Shown here: positions 16,675 through 25,534 of the stretch, one piece after another
Layout of the letters: each line of letters starts with the position of its first letter
Position numbering within the stretch: position 1 is the first letter of the stretch
From: Amycolatopsis sp. WQ 127309
Lineage (GTDB): Bacteria > Actinomycetota > Actinomycetes > Mycobacteriales > Pseudonocardiaceae
Direction: 5' to 3'
NCBI RefSeq assembly: GCF_023023025.1
Contig: NZ_CP095481.1
Coordinates: 2,480,001-2,544,000, forward strand
DNA: 64,000 bases
The notes under the pieces: generated by a model
Told to the model about the DNA's origin: nothing
The model's input: the letters and a program-made list of their open reading frames with translations, nothing else
The model's database searches: none
Position numbers and translations under genes: made by a program

Positions 16675-16791
16675 CCGAGCCTTGCGCTGCAGGGCGGCGC
16701 GCTTCGCGGCCCGGCGGTCCTCGAGAACGACCACGACGGCCGCCACGGCCAGGACCAGCGCGACCAGCCCGAGGACGATCGGAAGCTGCAC
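16615..16791 (-). CDS. Small single-pass membrane protein
   Basis: 58 aa from a GTG at 16791 with an excellent GAGGAGGA ribosome site at about 16797-16804. Residues 3-23 form one hydrophobic helix (IVLGLVALVLAVAAVVVVLE) followed by a strongly basic tail (DRRAAKRAALQRKARLARL), giving an N-out/C-in prediction. Third codon positions are nearly all G or C, as in host genes. The 3' end runs 60 bp into the convergent VanZ gene. No family recognised; small membrane peptides of this kind are often missed. The alternative is a chance frame. Confidence 0.55.
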   Translation of the reverse strand: MQLPIVLGLVALVLAVAAVVVVLEDRRAAKRAALQRKARLARLGEVDPLAPGRLHVDR

Positions 16792-16857
16792 GAAATCCTC
16801 CTCGGTACGACGCTGTGCGGGAGATCACACAGGGTACGCAGGTCGGTGGCGAATTCG

Positions 16858-17511
16858 CTACCCCCGGCGACGAGCCCGTGCGGCGAACCAGGTCCGGTCC
16901 GCGGAGAGCCAGGCGTCGAAGATCAGATCAGCCGAGGTCAGGACGACGTCGAGATCGATCCGGCAGCAGGTGAACTCTTGGTCCCAGTGCCGGCTCCCGG
17001 CCGAGTAGCGGACTCTCGCGGACAGGAGATCGCCGTCGCGAACGACGTCGGCCAGTTCCACGCCGACCTCGCCGAGCCGCCCGCCCTGGCCGGTCCGCAC
17101 GGCGTCGAACCACTCCGGCGGATGCCACTCGACGATCAGCCGCCCCGCCGGCCCGAGATGCCGCCGCGCGGCGGCGAGCAGGGCGTGCCGGTCGTCGTCC
17201 CGCGCGGTGTTGATCAGGTGACTGCCGAGCAGGACGGCGTCGAACTCCCGGCCAAGGTCGAGATCCCCGATCCGGGCGTGGACGGTCTCACCCCGGACGT
17301 GCGCGAGCATGGCAGCCGAGTCGTCCACGGCGACGACGTCGTGGCCCAAGGCCAGCAGCGGATGCGTGACCCGGCCGGTGCCACACCCGAGTTCGAGGAT
17401 CGAGGCACCCGGCCCGGCCGCGGCGTGCACGATCCCGGGTTCGCCGCCGGGCGGGAGCAGGAGGTAGACGTCGACGGCACAGCCGTCCGCGGTGACCGGC
17501 CCGGGATCCAT
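16858..17511 (-). CDS. Class I SAM-dependent methyltransferase
   Basis: 217 aa. SAM-binding motif I is ILELGCGTGRV near residues 38-48, the acidic motif II is VVAVDDSAAML near 59-69, motif post-II DLDLGREFDAVLLGSHLIN near 82-100, and motif III LGPAGRLIVEWHPPEW near 117-132. Substrate not readable; the small-molecule methyltransferase fold is clear. The ATG at 17511 is used because the frame upstream loses coding character. It sits between VanZ/small membrane protein and the DnaA-box-like repeat. Confidence 0.88.
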   Translation of the reverse strand: MDPGPVTADGCAVDVYLLLPPGGEPGIVHAAAGPGASILELGCGTGRVTHPLLALGHDVVAVDDSAAMLAHVRGETVHARIGDLDLGREFDAVLLGSHLINTARDDDRHALLAAARRHLGPAGRLIVEWHPPEWFDAVRTGQGGRLGEVGVELADVVRDGDLLSARVRYSAGSRHWDQEFTCCRIDLDVVLTSADLIFDAWLSADRTWFAARARRRG

Positions 17512-17641
17512 GCCCCCGAGCTTGCCGGAAATCCGCCCCGAGCCCCCAAAAGCACCCCCCACCCTCCCTGGGGGCCGGCCCCGCCTCCAGCGTATCGGCG
17601 CCCACCGACGAACCCGGTCAGCGCGCCAAGATCCCGCGCAG

Positions 17642-17671
17642 TTGTCCACAACAGCGGCAGCCTGTGGACAA
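17642..17671. promoter_or_regulatory. Pair of inverted DnaA-box-like sites
   Basis: TTGTCCACA (17642-17650) and its exact inverted copy TGTGGACAA (17663-17671) are separated by 12 bp. TTGTCCACA is the high-GC actinobacterial form of the DnaA box. The sites lie in the 284-bp gap between the methyltransferase start and mug. They could bind DnaA as a transcriptional or titration site, or form a small hairpin. The rest of the gap shows nothing I can assign. Confidence 0.5.
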
Positions 17672-17795
17672 CCGGCGCAACAGCCGCGTGCAGCCAGCTC
17701 CCGAGCCGAACACGCGGAACCGGACGGGTGATCGACGTCGCGGGCAAGGGGACTTGTGTCGTGCCGGTCCGAAAGTCGTACCGGAGACTGGACGG

Positions 17796-18347
17796 GTGAA
17801 CACCCGACCCACCAAGGACCAGCTGACCGCCGCGTACGGCACCACCATTCCGGACGTCATCGCGGCCGGCCTCGACGTGCTGTTCTGCGGGATCAACCCC
17901 GGCCTCTACTCCGGTGCCCTCAAGCAGCACTTCGCGCGGCCCGGGAACCGGTTCTGGCCGGCGCTGCACGGCGGCGGCTTCACCCCGCGGCGGTTCACCC
18001 CCTCCGAGCAGGACAAGCTGCTCGACCTGGGGCTCGGGGTCACGAACGTCGTCGGCCGGGCCACCGCCCGTGCGGACGAGCTCACCGACGACGAACTGCG
18101 CGACGGCGGGGAAGTGCTGACCGCGAAGGTGCTCGAATTCCGGCCGCGGTGGCTGGCCGTGGTCGGGATCACGGCGTACCGGACCGCGTTCGGCTTCCCG
18201 AAGGCGCGCGTCGGCCCGCAGGAGCTGCTCATCGGAGGGACACACGTGTGGGTACTCCCGAACCCGAGCGGCCTGAACGCCCACTGGACGCCCGACGGGC
18301 TGGCGGCGGAGTTCGCCGCGCTGCGGGCCGCGGTCGTGAGTCGCTAG
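17796..18347 (+). CDS. mug: G/U mismatch-specific DNA glycosylase (Mug)
   Basis: 183 aa. Removes uracil (and some alkylated cytosines) from G:U mismatches in DNA to start base-excision repair. The Mug/TDG motif GINPGLYSG near residues 31-39 contains the catalytic Asn. RPGNRFWPALHGGGFTPR follows, and the second conserved loop NPSGLNAHW is near 155-163. A GTG start at 17796 fits the family N terminus; no clear ribosome site. Gene stands alone after the DnaA-box-like pair. Confidence 0.93.
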   Translation: MNTRPTKDQLTAAYGTTIPDVIAAGLDVLFCGINPGLYSGALKQHFARPGNRFWPALHGGGFTPRRFTPSEQDKLLDLGLGVTNVVGRATARADELTDDELRDGGEVLTAKVLEFRPRWLAVVGITAYRTAFGFPKARVGPQELLIGGTHVWVLPNPSGLNAHWTPDGLAAEFAALRAAVVSR

Positions 18348-18718
18348 CCCCGCTCGCACCCTGCTGACCAGTCACAACCCGCATCCAACCGGCACCTTGG
18401 ACGTTAGAGGGGGACGAGCCGGGAGGACGCGAATCGACACGGGCCACCCTCAGTAGCACCCGCCGCCCCATCAGGTCGTTCTGCTCCCGGTCGAGCAGCC
18501 GTCCCGGAGGGGATTTCTACCCAGAGTTTGCTGTAACCGGCGGGTTGGGCCATGAGGGGGAACTGGCGTCATGAGCTGCGAACTTGCGACTCGTACCAAG
18601 CAGAGGGAGTCACTTTTGGCCGGTCCCGGCAGGGGGGACCGGGTGGTGCCGGACCGCGTGAAACCGAGGGGACACGTCCGGCGTCCCAAGAGCGACGGCG
18701 CAGAGACGGAGGCCCACG
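18348..18718. other. Intergenic region upstream of LuxR regulator
   Basis: About 370 bp. Small frames starting at 18552 and 18571 are poor in G/C at third positions and overlap the regulator in other frames, so I do not call them. The right part must hold the promoter of the regulator, and a GGAGG ribosome site lies about 18708-18713. I see no hairpin terminator for mug. Confidence 0.4.
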
Positions 18719-19504
18719 ATGCACGGCATCGAGCCCACCCGCAGGCCCACCGGGCCTGCCGGACCCGGCGGGCGCAGTCTCGGCGTGGCGGTCGTCGATC
18801 CGATCCCGATCTACCGAGACGGCCTCGCCGCGCTGGTCCACCGCAGCCAGGGGCTGCACTGGGCCGGCCAAGCGGCGAGCCACCACGCCGCGTTGCAGCT
18901 GTGCGAGCAGGTGAAACCGGACGTCGTCGTGCTCGACTCGGCGCTGGATCCGAACTGCCACCTGACGAAGCTGCTCAACGCCGGCGACCCGGCGCTGATC
19001 ATCGTCACGCTCGTCCGTGACGTGAATCGCACGCAGCAGTACCTGGCGGCCGCGATCGCCGCCGGGGCGCACGCGATCGTGCCGCGGTCGATCGATTCAC
19101 GACGGCTCGCCGAAGCGATTCGGCGGGCGCACACCGAGCGCCGGTACATCGATCCCGGACTGGCCGCGCTCACCGCCCGGCCGAAGCGGTCGACCGTGCC
19201 GAAGGGGGACCTCGCCCACGACAGCCCACCGGCGCCGCGCGGCGGGATGCCGCTGTCCAGACGCGAATACCAGGTGTTGCAGCTGGTCGCCGAAGGGCTT
19301 GAGAACTCGGCGATCGCGAAGCTGCTCTTCCTGTCCGTCGAGACCGTGCGGACCCACGTGAAGAGCATCCTGCGGAAGCTCTCGGCCCGCGACCGGACAC
19401 ACGCCGTGACGATCGCCTTCCGGGGCGGGATACTGATCGTCCGAGCGGACGACGGCCACGTGCCGGTGACGGCGGACACAACGGCCATCCCCGGCCACCG
19501 CTGA
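18719..19504 (+). CDS. Orphan LuxR/NarL-type response regulator with atypical receiver
   Basis: 261 aa. Receiver-like domain near residues 20-140 (LGVAVVDPIPIYRDGLAALV, then DVVVLDSAL with a candidate phosphoryl Asp near 69). The C-terminal LuxR helix-turn-helix is near 178-235 (LSRREYQVLQLVAEGLENSAIAKLLFLSVETVRTHV). The receiver lacks a normal acidic pair and the conserved Lys (AIVPRS instead of the usual LLK), so phosphorylation may not be its switch. No histidine kinase is nearby. A GGAGG site precedes the ATG. Confidence 0.88.
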   Translation: MHGIEPTRRPTGPAGPGGRSLGVAVVDPIPIYRDGLAALVHRSQGLHWAGQAASHHAALQLCEQVKPDVVVLDSALDPNCHLTKLLNAGDPALIIVTLVRDVNRTQQYLAAAIAAGAHAIVPRSIDSRRLAEAIRRAHTERRYIDPGLAALTARPKRSTVPKGDLAHDSPPAPRGGMPLSRREYQVLQLVAEGLENSAIAKLLFLSVETVRTHVKSILRKLSARDRTHAVTIAFRGGILIVRADDGHVPVTADTTAIPGHR

Positions 19505-19578
19505 CCCGGGTCACGCTGCTCGAGGCCCACTTTTCGGGGGATTTCCGGTACTCGGAAGTGCGGATCTGCTTGCTCCAG

Positions 19579-19616
19579 TTACCCGCAGGTAATATCCTGA
19601 AGTTACCGGCGAGTAA
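19579..19616. promoter_or_regulatory. Two TetR-type operator palindromes upstream of fadE5
   Basis: TTACCCGCAGGTAA (19579-19592) and TTACCGGCGAGTAA (19603-19616) share the form TTAC-N6-GTAA. Their centres are 24 bp apart, 50-85 bp before the fadE5 start. The same motif occurs twice between the SCP2 gene and the TetR gene near 61430, so the TetR at 61528 is the natural candidate to bind here. Confidence 0.6.
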
Positions 19617-19663
19617 GGCGAGTGTGTGCCCGGCCGGGGAGCCGAACACATTGGAGTGACGAC

Positions 19664-21499
19664 ATGGGCCACTACAAGAGCAACGTCCGAGACCTGGAGT
19701 TCAACCTCTTCGAGGTACTCGGCGTTCAGGAGCGCCTGGGCAAGGGTGTGCTCGCCGAGTCGGACGAGGAGACCGCGCGCGGGGTGCTGGCCGAGCTGAA
19801 CAAGCTCGCGTCCGGCCCGCTGGCCGCGTCCTTCGCCGACGCGGACCGCAACCCGCCCGTGTACGACCCGAAGACCTTCAGCGTCAAGATCCCCGAGTCG
19901 TTCAAGAAGAGCTACCAGCAGCTCCTCGACGGCGAGTGGTGGCGCCTGGGCCTGACCGAGGACCTCGGCGGCTTCGGCCTGCCCCCGACCGTCCAGTGGG
20001 CCGCGTCCGAGCTGATCCTCGGCGCCAACGCCCCGCTGTTCATGTACCTCGCGGGCCCCAACTTCGCGATGATCGTGAACAAGAACGGCACCGAAGAGCA
20101 GAAGCACTGGGCCGAGCTGATGATCGACCGGGCCTGGGGCGCCACGATGGTGCTGACCGAGCCGGACGCCGGTTCCGACGTCGGCGCCGGCCGCACCAAG
20201 GCCGTCCAGCAGGAGGACGGCTCCTGGCACATCGACGGCGTGAAGCGGTTCATCACCTCCGCCGAGCACGACATGAGCGAAAACATCATGCACCTCGTGC
20301 TGGCGCGCCCCGAGGGTCCCGGCATCGAGACCAAGGCCGGCACCAAGGGCCTGTCGCTGTTCCTCGTGCCGAAGTTCCACTTCGACACCAAGACCGGCGA
20401 GCTGGGCGAGCGCAACGGCGCCTTCGTCACGAACGTCGAGCACAAGATGGGCATCAAGGCCTCGACGACGTGCGAGCTGACCTTCGGCCAGCACGGCACC
20501 CCGGCCAAGGGCTGGCTGCTCGGCGAGGTGCACGACGGCATCGCGCAGATGTTCCAGGTCATCGAGTACGCCCGGATGATGGTCGGCACCAAGGCCATCG
20601 CCACGCTGTCCACCGGCTACCTCAACGCGCTCGAGTACGCCAAGGAGCGCGTCCAGGGCGCCGACCTGCCGAACATGCTGAACAAGGCCGCGCCGCGCGT
20701 CACCATCACGCACCACCCGGACGTCCGCCGCTCGCTGATGCTGCAGAAGGCGTACGCGGAGGGCCTGCGCGCGGTGTACCTGTACACGGCGTCGTTCCAG
20801 GACCAGCTGTGGACCGGCGAAGGTGACCAGAAGGTCGCGCACGGCGTCAACGACCTGCTGCTGCCGATCGTCAAGGGTGTCGGCTCCGAGCGCGCCACCG
20901 AGCAGCTCGTGCAGTCGCTGCAGACCCTCGGCGGGTCCGGCTTCCTGCAGGACTACCCGATCGAGCAGTACATCCGCGACGCCAAGATCGACTCGCTGTA
21001 CGAAGGCACCACGGCGATCCAGTCGCTGGACTTCTTCTTCCGCAAGATCGTCCGCGACAAGGGCGCGTCCCTGGCCTTCGTCGCCGGCGAGATCACGAAG
21101 TTCATCGAGTCCGAGGCGGGCAACGGCCGGCTCAAGAACGAGCGCGGGCTGCTCAAGCAGGCCCTCGAGGACACCCAGGGCATGCTGGGCTCGCTGATCG
21201 GCTACCTGACGGCGTCGCAGGAAGACCCGCAGAACATCAACAAGGTCGGCCAGCACACGGTCCGGCTGCTGATGTCCGTCGGCGACCTGCTGATCGGCTG
21301 GCAGCTGCTCAAGCACTCCGAGGTCGCCATCGCCAAGCTCGACGCGGGCGCGTCCGCCAAGGACGTCCCGTTCTACGAGGGCAAGATCGCCGTGGCGTCG
21401 TTCTTCTCGAAGAGCGTGCTGCCGGAGCTGACCGCGCGTCGCGCGATCGTGGAGGCCGCGGACAACGCGCTCATGGAGCTCGACGAAGCCGCGTTCTGA
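19664..21499 (+). CDS. fadE5: Acyl-CoA dehydrogenase, FadE5-like
   Basis: 611 aa, FAD-dependent acyl-CoA dehydrogenase for the first step of beta-oxidation of broad-range acyl-CoAs. The N terminus ([18 protein letters not shown]) and the length match mycobacterial FadE5 closely. FAD/substrate segments include [13 protein letters not shown] near residues 161-173, [16 protein letters not shown] near 187, and the C-terminal [20 protein letters not shown] with YEGTTAIQ. The extra C-terminal helical domain explains the size. The ATG at 19664 follows GGAGTGAC. In Mycobacterium, fadE5 lies beside fadA2/fabG4/htdX; here those relatives lie about 43 kb away but share an operator motif. Confidence 0.92.
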   Translation: MGHYKSNVRDLEFNLFEVLGVQERLGKGVLAESDEETARGVLAELNKLASGPLAASFADADRNPPVYDPKTFSVKIPESFKKSYQQLLDGEWWRLGLTEDLGGFGLPPTVQWAASELILGANAPLFMYLAGPNFAMIVNKNGTEEQKHWAELMIDRAWGATMVLTEPDAGSDVGAGRTKAVQQEDGSWHIDGVKRFITSAEHDMSENIMHLVLARPEGPGIETKAGTKGLSLFLVPKFHFDTKTGELGERNGAFVTNVEHKMGIKASTTCELTFGQHGTPAKGWLLGEVHDGIAQMFQVIEYARMMVGTKAIATLSTGYLNALEYAKERVQGADLPNMLNKAAPRVTITHHPDVRRSLMLQKAYAEGLRAVYLYTASFQDQLWTGEGDQKVAHGVNDLLLPIVKGVGSERATEQLVQSLQTLGGSGFLQDYPIEQYIRDAKIDSLYEGTTAIQSLDFFFRKIVRDKGASLAFVAGEITKFIESEAGNGRLKNERGLLKQALEDTQGMLGSLIGYLTASQEDPQNINKVGQHTVRLLMSVGDLLIGWQLLKHSEVAIAKLDAGASAKDVPFYEGKIAVASFFSKSVLPELTARRAIVEAADNALMELDEAAF

Positions 21500-21507
21500 G
21501 TCACGTC

Positions 21508-21542
21508 CGAAGGGGCCCTTCCCGCTGGGGAGGGCCCCTTCG
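21508..21542 (+). terminator. Hairpin terminator after fadE5
   Basis: Stem CGAAGGGGCCCTTCCC (21508-21523) pairs with the run ending at 21542, with one mismatch and a short loop, 8 bp after the fadE5 stop. Confidence 0.75.
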
Positions 21543-21691
21543 CCGTGTCCGGCAGACGTAGTAACGATGCGGCGGCGAGGAGGGTAATTCCCGGTACACG
21601 GTGTTTCGCCGTCACCCACCCGGGGCACTCCGACCATCGAGCCGCGGCACCCCGGAACACCGGGACCGCGGATCCCTTGAGAGGAGAAGCG

Positions 21692-21967
21692 ATGACTATC
21701 GCCAGCGTCGTCGGCGCCATCATCATCGGTCTGATCATCGGTGTGCTCGGGCGACTGGTCGCACCCGGCAAGCAGAGCATCCCGATCTGGCTGACGATCC
21801 TGATCGGTATCGTCGCCGCGTTCATCGGCACGGCGATCGCGCGTGGCATCGGCTACGCCGACACCAACGGGATCGACTGGCTGGAGATCCTCACCCAGGT
21901 CGTCCTCGCCGCCATCGGCGTCAGCATCGCCGCCGGGGCCTACGGCCGACGCGGCGTATCGAGGTAA
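21692..21967 (+). CDS. GlsB/YeaQ/YmgE-family stress membrane protein (copy 1)
   Basis: 91 aa, transglycosylase-associated-type small membrane protein. Three hydrophobic helices: 3-22 (VVGAIIIGLIIGVLGRL), 32-52 and 66-84, with the family signature GRLVAPGKQSIPIWLTI. Members accumulate under general stress; the mechanism is unknown. The ATG follows a GAGGAGAAG site. A second copy follows 160 bp downstream and is about half identical in the core. Confidence 0.88.
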   Translation: MTIASVVGAIIIGLIIGVLGRLVAPGKQSIPIWLTILIGIVAAFIGTAIARGIGYADTNGIDWLEILTQVVLAAIGVSIAAGAYGRRGVSR

Positions 21968-22126
21968 CGCGCCAGCGCACCACCACCAGGCCGATCCGGC
22001 CCGGTTCGCCGTCGGGGGCGGGCCGGGCCGGATCTTTTTGTGTGTCACCCCATCGAGGGTTCAAACGGGCAGGTCGCGCCGAGCGGTGTCACGGTTGTTC
22101 TTATTCGGCAATCCGAGGAGGCACCC

Positions 22127-22420
22127 GTGCTCGGCGGACTTTGGGGCATCATCTCGACGATCATCGTGGGCCTGATCCTGGGCGTGCTGGGCCGGCTGTT
22201 CGCGCCCGGCGACCAGAAGATCCCGATCTGGCTGACGATCGTGGTCGGCATCGTGGCCGCGTTCATCGGCAACTGGCTCGCCGGCGTGTTCGGCGTCCGG
22301 GACACGAACGGCATCGACTGGATCCGGCACGTCTTCCAGATCGTCGCCGCTGTCGTCGGCGTCATCGCGGCTTCGGCGATCTACGCGCGGATCAAGGGCG
22401 GCAGCCGCACTAACGCCTGA
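22127..22420 (+). CDS. GlsB/YeaQ/YmgE-family stress membrane protein (copy 2)
   Basis: 97 aa, paralogue of the preceding gene: IISTIIVGLILGVLGRLFAPG, QKIPIWLTIVVGIVAAFIGNWLAG and DTNGIDW are shared or near-identical. Three membrane helices. The GTG at 22127 has a GAGGAGG site at 22115-22121; the open frame upstream lacks membrane-protein character. Its stop overlaps the convergent MFS gene by 11 bp. Tandem duplication is the simplest origin. Confidence 0.87.
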   Translation: MLGGLWGIISTIIVGLILGVLGRLFAPGDQKIPIWLTIVVGIVAAFIGNWLAGVFGVRDTNGIDWIRHVFQIVAAVVGVIAASAIYARIKGGSRTNA

Positions 22421-23813
22421 CCGACGCGCGCGCCAGCACCACGGCGAACCCGGCTCCGACGAGCAGCAGCACGGCGGCCCCGGTCATCGTCGTGGTGATG
22501 GCGTGCGCGGACGAACCCCCGGCCAGGGTCAGGAAAGCACTCCCGAACGTCGCGACGCCGACGACCTGGCCCAGCTGCAACGTCGTGGTCAGCAGCCCGC
22601 TGACGTCCGCCGCGCTCGCGAGCGGGACGTGCGTCAGCGAGTGCGCCATCAGGGACCCGAACGCCGGTCCCATCGAGAGCCCGAAGAGCATCAGCGCCAC
22701 GAAGAACAGCGCGCCGCCGTGGCCGCCGTCGCGCAGGCTCAGCGCCAGCAAGGCGTACGCCGCGGCGGATCCGGCGTACCCGATCGGCGTCACCGCCGCG
22801 TGGACGCGCGCGGGCAGCCTGTGCCAGAAGAACCCGCACAGGCCGAAGACCACGCCGCCGGGTGCCATGGTGAGCCCGGCCGTCAACGCCGTGTCACCCA
22901 ATCCGGTCTGAAGGTGCAGGGCCAGGCAGAACAGGAAACCGCCGTAGGACGCGACGCCGGCGGCCAGCGCGGCCAGACCCGGTGCGACGCCGCGGATCCG
23001 CAGCACGTCGAGGTTCACCAGCGGGTCGCGCACCCGGCGTTCCACGACCACGAACAGCGCAGCCAGCAGGGCGCCGGCGACCAGTGAGGCGAACGTCCAG
23101 GCGGGCCAGCCGGTCTCGTGCCCGAGCACCAGCGGCAGCACGACGAGCACCACGGCCGGCACCGCGATCGCGAGCCCGGCGAAGTCGAGCCGATGGCCGT
23201 TCCGGGTGCCGCCACCGGGCACCAGCTTCGCCGCCAGCACCGCGACGAGCACGCCGATCGGCACGTTCACCAGGAAGATCGGCCGCCAGCCCGCGCCGAA
23301 CAGGTCCGCGCCGACGAGCACGCCGCCGACCACCTGGCCGGCGACGAACGCGACCGAGATGACCGCGGTGTACGCGCTGAGCGCCTTCGCTCGCGCGGGG
23401 CCGCTGAACTGCGCCTGGATGACGCTGATGACCTGCGGCATCATCAGCGCGGCGCCGGCGCCCTGGGCGATCCGGGCGACGATCAGCGTTCCCGCACCGG
23501 GCGCCAGGCCGCACAACAACGAGAAGACCGTGAAGGCGACGACGCCGGTGACGAACATCCGGCGTCGCCCGTACAGCTCGCCGAGCCGGGCGCCGGTGAT
23601 CAGCAGCATCGCGTAGCCCACGGTGTAACCGGACACGACGAGCTGCAGCGCGGCGCCGGACGCGTGCAGGTCGGTGCGGATGTCGGTCATGGCGACGTTC
23701 ACGACGGTGACGTCCAGCAGCGCCATGAACTGGCCGAGCAGCAGCACGCCGAGCATGAACCACGGCCGCGTGCTCCGGCCCGGGACGGCCGGAGCCGGGG
23801 TGGTGAGTGTCAT
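22410..23813 (-). CDS. MFS drug exporter, DHA2 (14-helix) type
   Basis: 467 aa proton-coupled efflux permease of the EmrB/QacA subfamily. LLDVTVVNVAMTDI near residues 33-46 is the DHA2 motif D1. Motif A is GARLGELYGRRRMF near 74-87 and motif C AGQVVGGVLVG near 157-167. About 14 hydrophobic helices span the whole length. Divergently transcribed from the XRE-type regulator across 110 bp, which is the likely control arrangement. Substrate unknown. Confidence 0.9.
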   Translation of the reverse strand: MTLTTPAPAVPGRSTRPWFMLGVLLLGQFMALLDVTVVNVAMTDIRTDLHASGAALQLVVSGYTVGYAMLLITGARLGELYGRRRMFVTGVVAFTVFSLLCGLAPGAGTLIVARIAQGAGAALMMPQVISVIQAQFSGPARAKALSAYTAVISVAFVAGQVVGGVLVGADLFGAGWRPIFLVNVPIGVLVAVLAAKLVPGGGTRNGHRLDFAGLAIAVPAVVLVVLPLVLGHETGWPAWTFASLVAGALLAALFVVVERRVRDPLVNLDVLRIRGVAPGLAALAAGVASYGGFLFCLALHLQTGLGDTALTAGLTMAPGGVVFGLCGFFWHRLPARVHAAVTPIGYAGSAAAYALLALSLRDGGHGGALFFVALMLFGLSMGPAFGSLMAHSLTHVPLASAADVSGLLTTTLQLGQVVGVATFGSAFLTLAGGSSAHAITTTMTGAAVLLLVGAGFAVVLARASVRR

Positions 23814-23923
23814 GCCCTGACCCTGCGGCTCTTTCGCCTGCGGTACCGAGAGTCCGGTGATGCTGGTACTGGCGGCACCTGCTTCGTTCCAAAACTGTCG
23901 TACCCCTCGGGCACTATGCCCAC

Positions 23924-24769
23924 ATGACCCAGACGCAGGTCCCCGTGAGCCGCCGGGAGGAACTCGGCCGGTTCCTCAAGGCGTGCCGGGCGCGGATCGG
24001 CCCCGAGGAGGTCGGGCTCGCGCCCGGCCCGCGCCGTCGCACGAGCGGGTTGCGGCGGGAGGAGGTCGCGCTGCTCGCCGGGGTCGGCGTCACCTGGTAC
24101 ACGTGGCTGGAGCAGGGCCGGCCGATCAACGCGAGCGCCCAGGTCTTCGACGCCGTCGCGCGCACACTGCGGCTGGACCACACCGAGCGGGAACACCTCT
24201 ACCGGCTGGCGGAGCTGACCCCTTCGCGGCTGCCGTCGGCGGTCGAGGTGGTGCCGGACGCGGTGTGCGAGGTCCTGCGCGCGCTGGAACCGTTGCCGGC
24301 CACGGTCGTCAACGGCCGGTTCGACGTCCTCGAGTCGAACGCGGCGCACGAGGAGCTGTTCTGGGAGTGGCACAGCCTGCCGTGCCTGCACAAGAACCTG
24401 CTCTGGTGCTGCGTCACCGAACCGAACGCGCGGGCGTTCCTGCTTAACTACGACGAGGAGGTACCGCACATGATCGCGCGGATGCGGGCCGAATACGGCC
24501 GGCACCTCGGCGACCCGGGCTGGGCGGAGGACATCCGGCGGCTTTCGGCGCTGAGCCCGGAGTTCGCCGAGCTGTGGGCGCGCAACGAGGTCGCCGAGCC
24601 ACTGGCCCGGCTGCGGCGGTTCGACCACCCGCGGGCCGGGCGGCTGAACTTCCGGCTGACCGAGCTGGCGGTGTCGGAGGTGCCGGGCCTGCGGATCCAG
24701 GTGTCGACGCCGGATGACGCGGCCACCTGGGCGTTGCTGCCCACGACCCGCCGCCGGGAGGGCTCATGA
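23924..24769 (+). CDS. XRE-family regulator with MmyB-like ligand domain
   Basis: 281 aa. N-terminal helix-turn-helix near residues 10-75 (LGRFLKACRARI, RTSGLRREEVALLAGVGVTWYTWLEQGR), followed by the MmyB-like ligand-binding (PAS-like) domain near 105-270. The pattern RRTSGLRREEVA is highly typical for this actinobacterial group. Divergent from the MFS exporter, which it may regulate; some MmyB-type regulators bind fatty acids or antibiotics. The stop overlaps the start of the LRR gene by 4 bp. Confidence 0.9.
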   Translation: MTQTQVPVSRREELGRFLKACRARIGPEEVGLAPGPRRRTSGLRREEVALLAGVGVTWYTWLEQGRPINASAQVFDAVARTLRLDHTEREHLYRLAELTPSRLPSAVEVVPDAVCEVLRALEPLPATVVNGRFDVLESNAAHEELFWEWHSLPCLHKNLLWCCVTEPNARAFLLNYDEEVPHMIARMRAEYGRHLGDPGWAEDIRRLSALSPEFAELWARNEVAEPLARLRRFDHPRAGRLNFRLTELAVSEVPGLRIQVSTPDDAATWALLPTTRRREGS

Positions 24770-25530
24770 CGTGGCTCGATCTGAGCGGGCAGGGGCTGAC
24801 GTCGGTGCCCTCGGTACCGGACGACGTCACGCGCCTGGACCTGGACCGCAACCGGCTGACGTCCGTGCCGGCGCTGGGTTCCGCGTTGGAGCACTTGAGC
24901 CTGTACGCGAACGAGATCTCCGTCGTTCCGCTGTCGCTGTGGCAGCTGACCGGGTTGCGCGTGCTCAACCTGGCCACGAACTCGTTGACCGAGCTGCCAC
25001 CGGGGATCTCCGCGTTGTCGTCGTTGCACACGCTCGACCTGGGGCACAACCGGTTCCCGGCGTTGCCGGACGAGCTGGGCGACCTGGCCGGGCTCACCGA
25101 GTACCTCTACGTCAGCGACAACCGGCTGACGGAGTTCCCGTCGTCGTTGGGCCGTCTGGGGAAGCTGCGGTACCTCGGGTGCACGGACAACCGGATCGAG
25201 TCGCTGCCCGACCTCTCCGGGCTCGCGTCGCTGCGCGAACTCCGGCTCTACCACAACGAACTGGCGGCGTTGCCGGAGTCGATCGGCGCGCTCGGCTCCC
25301 TGCGGGAGCTGCACCTGCGGGGCAACCGGCTGCGCGAGCTGCCGGCGTCGATCGGGGCGTTGAGCGAGCTGCGTCAGCTGGACCTGCGGGAGAACTCGCT
25401 GGTGACGCTGCCGGCGTCGGTGGCCGGACTGTCCAAATTGGACAAACTGGATCTGCGGTGGAACAAGCACTTCCGGGAGCCGTCGTGGCTGCGGGACTTC
25501 GAGGAGGCGGGTTGCATGGTCCTTCGCTGA
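24766..25530 (+). CDS. Leucine-rich repeat protein
   Basis: 254 aa made almost entirely of about ten LRRs with a 22-24 residue period and the pattern LxxLxLxxNxLxxLP (LDLDRNRLTSVP, LNLATNSLTELP, LDLGHNRFPALP, LHLRGNRLRELP, LDLRENSLVTLP). No signal peptide and no membrane segment, so cytosolic. LRRs form a curved protein-binding surface; the partner is unknown. Translation is coupled to the XRE regulator (ATGA), suggesting that both serve one response. The gene converges with the VanW gene, leaving 4 bp. Confidence 0.88.
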   Translation: MTWLDLSGQGLTSVPSVPDDVTRLDLDRNRLTSVPALGSALEHLSLYANEISVVPLSLWQLTGLRVLNLATNSLTELPPGISALSSLHTLDLGHNRFPALPDELGDLAGLTEYLYVSDNRLTEFPSSLGRLGKLRYLGCTDNRIESLPDLSGLASLRELRLYHNELAALPESIGALGSLRELHLRGNRLRELPASIGALSELRQLDLRENSLVTLPASVAGLSKLDKLDLRWNKHFREPSWLRDFEEAGCMVLR

Positions 25531-25534
25531 CAAC

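Noticed and set aside
19511..22048. 845-codon minus-strand frame opposite fadE5
   Set aside because: Low-complexity shadow caused by high G+C at third positions on the true strand.
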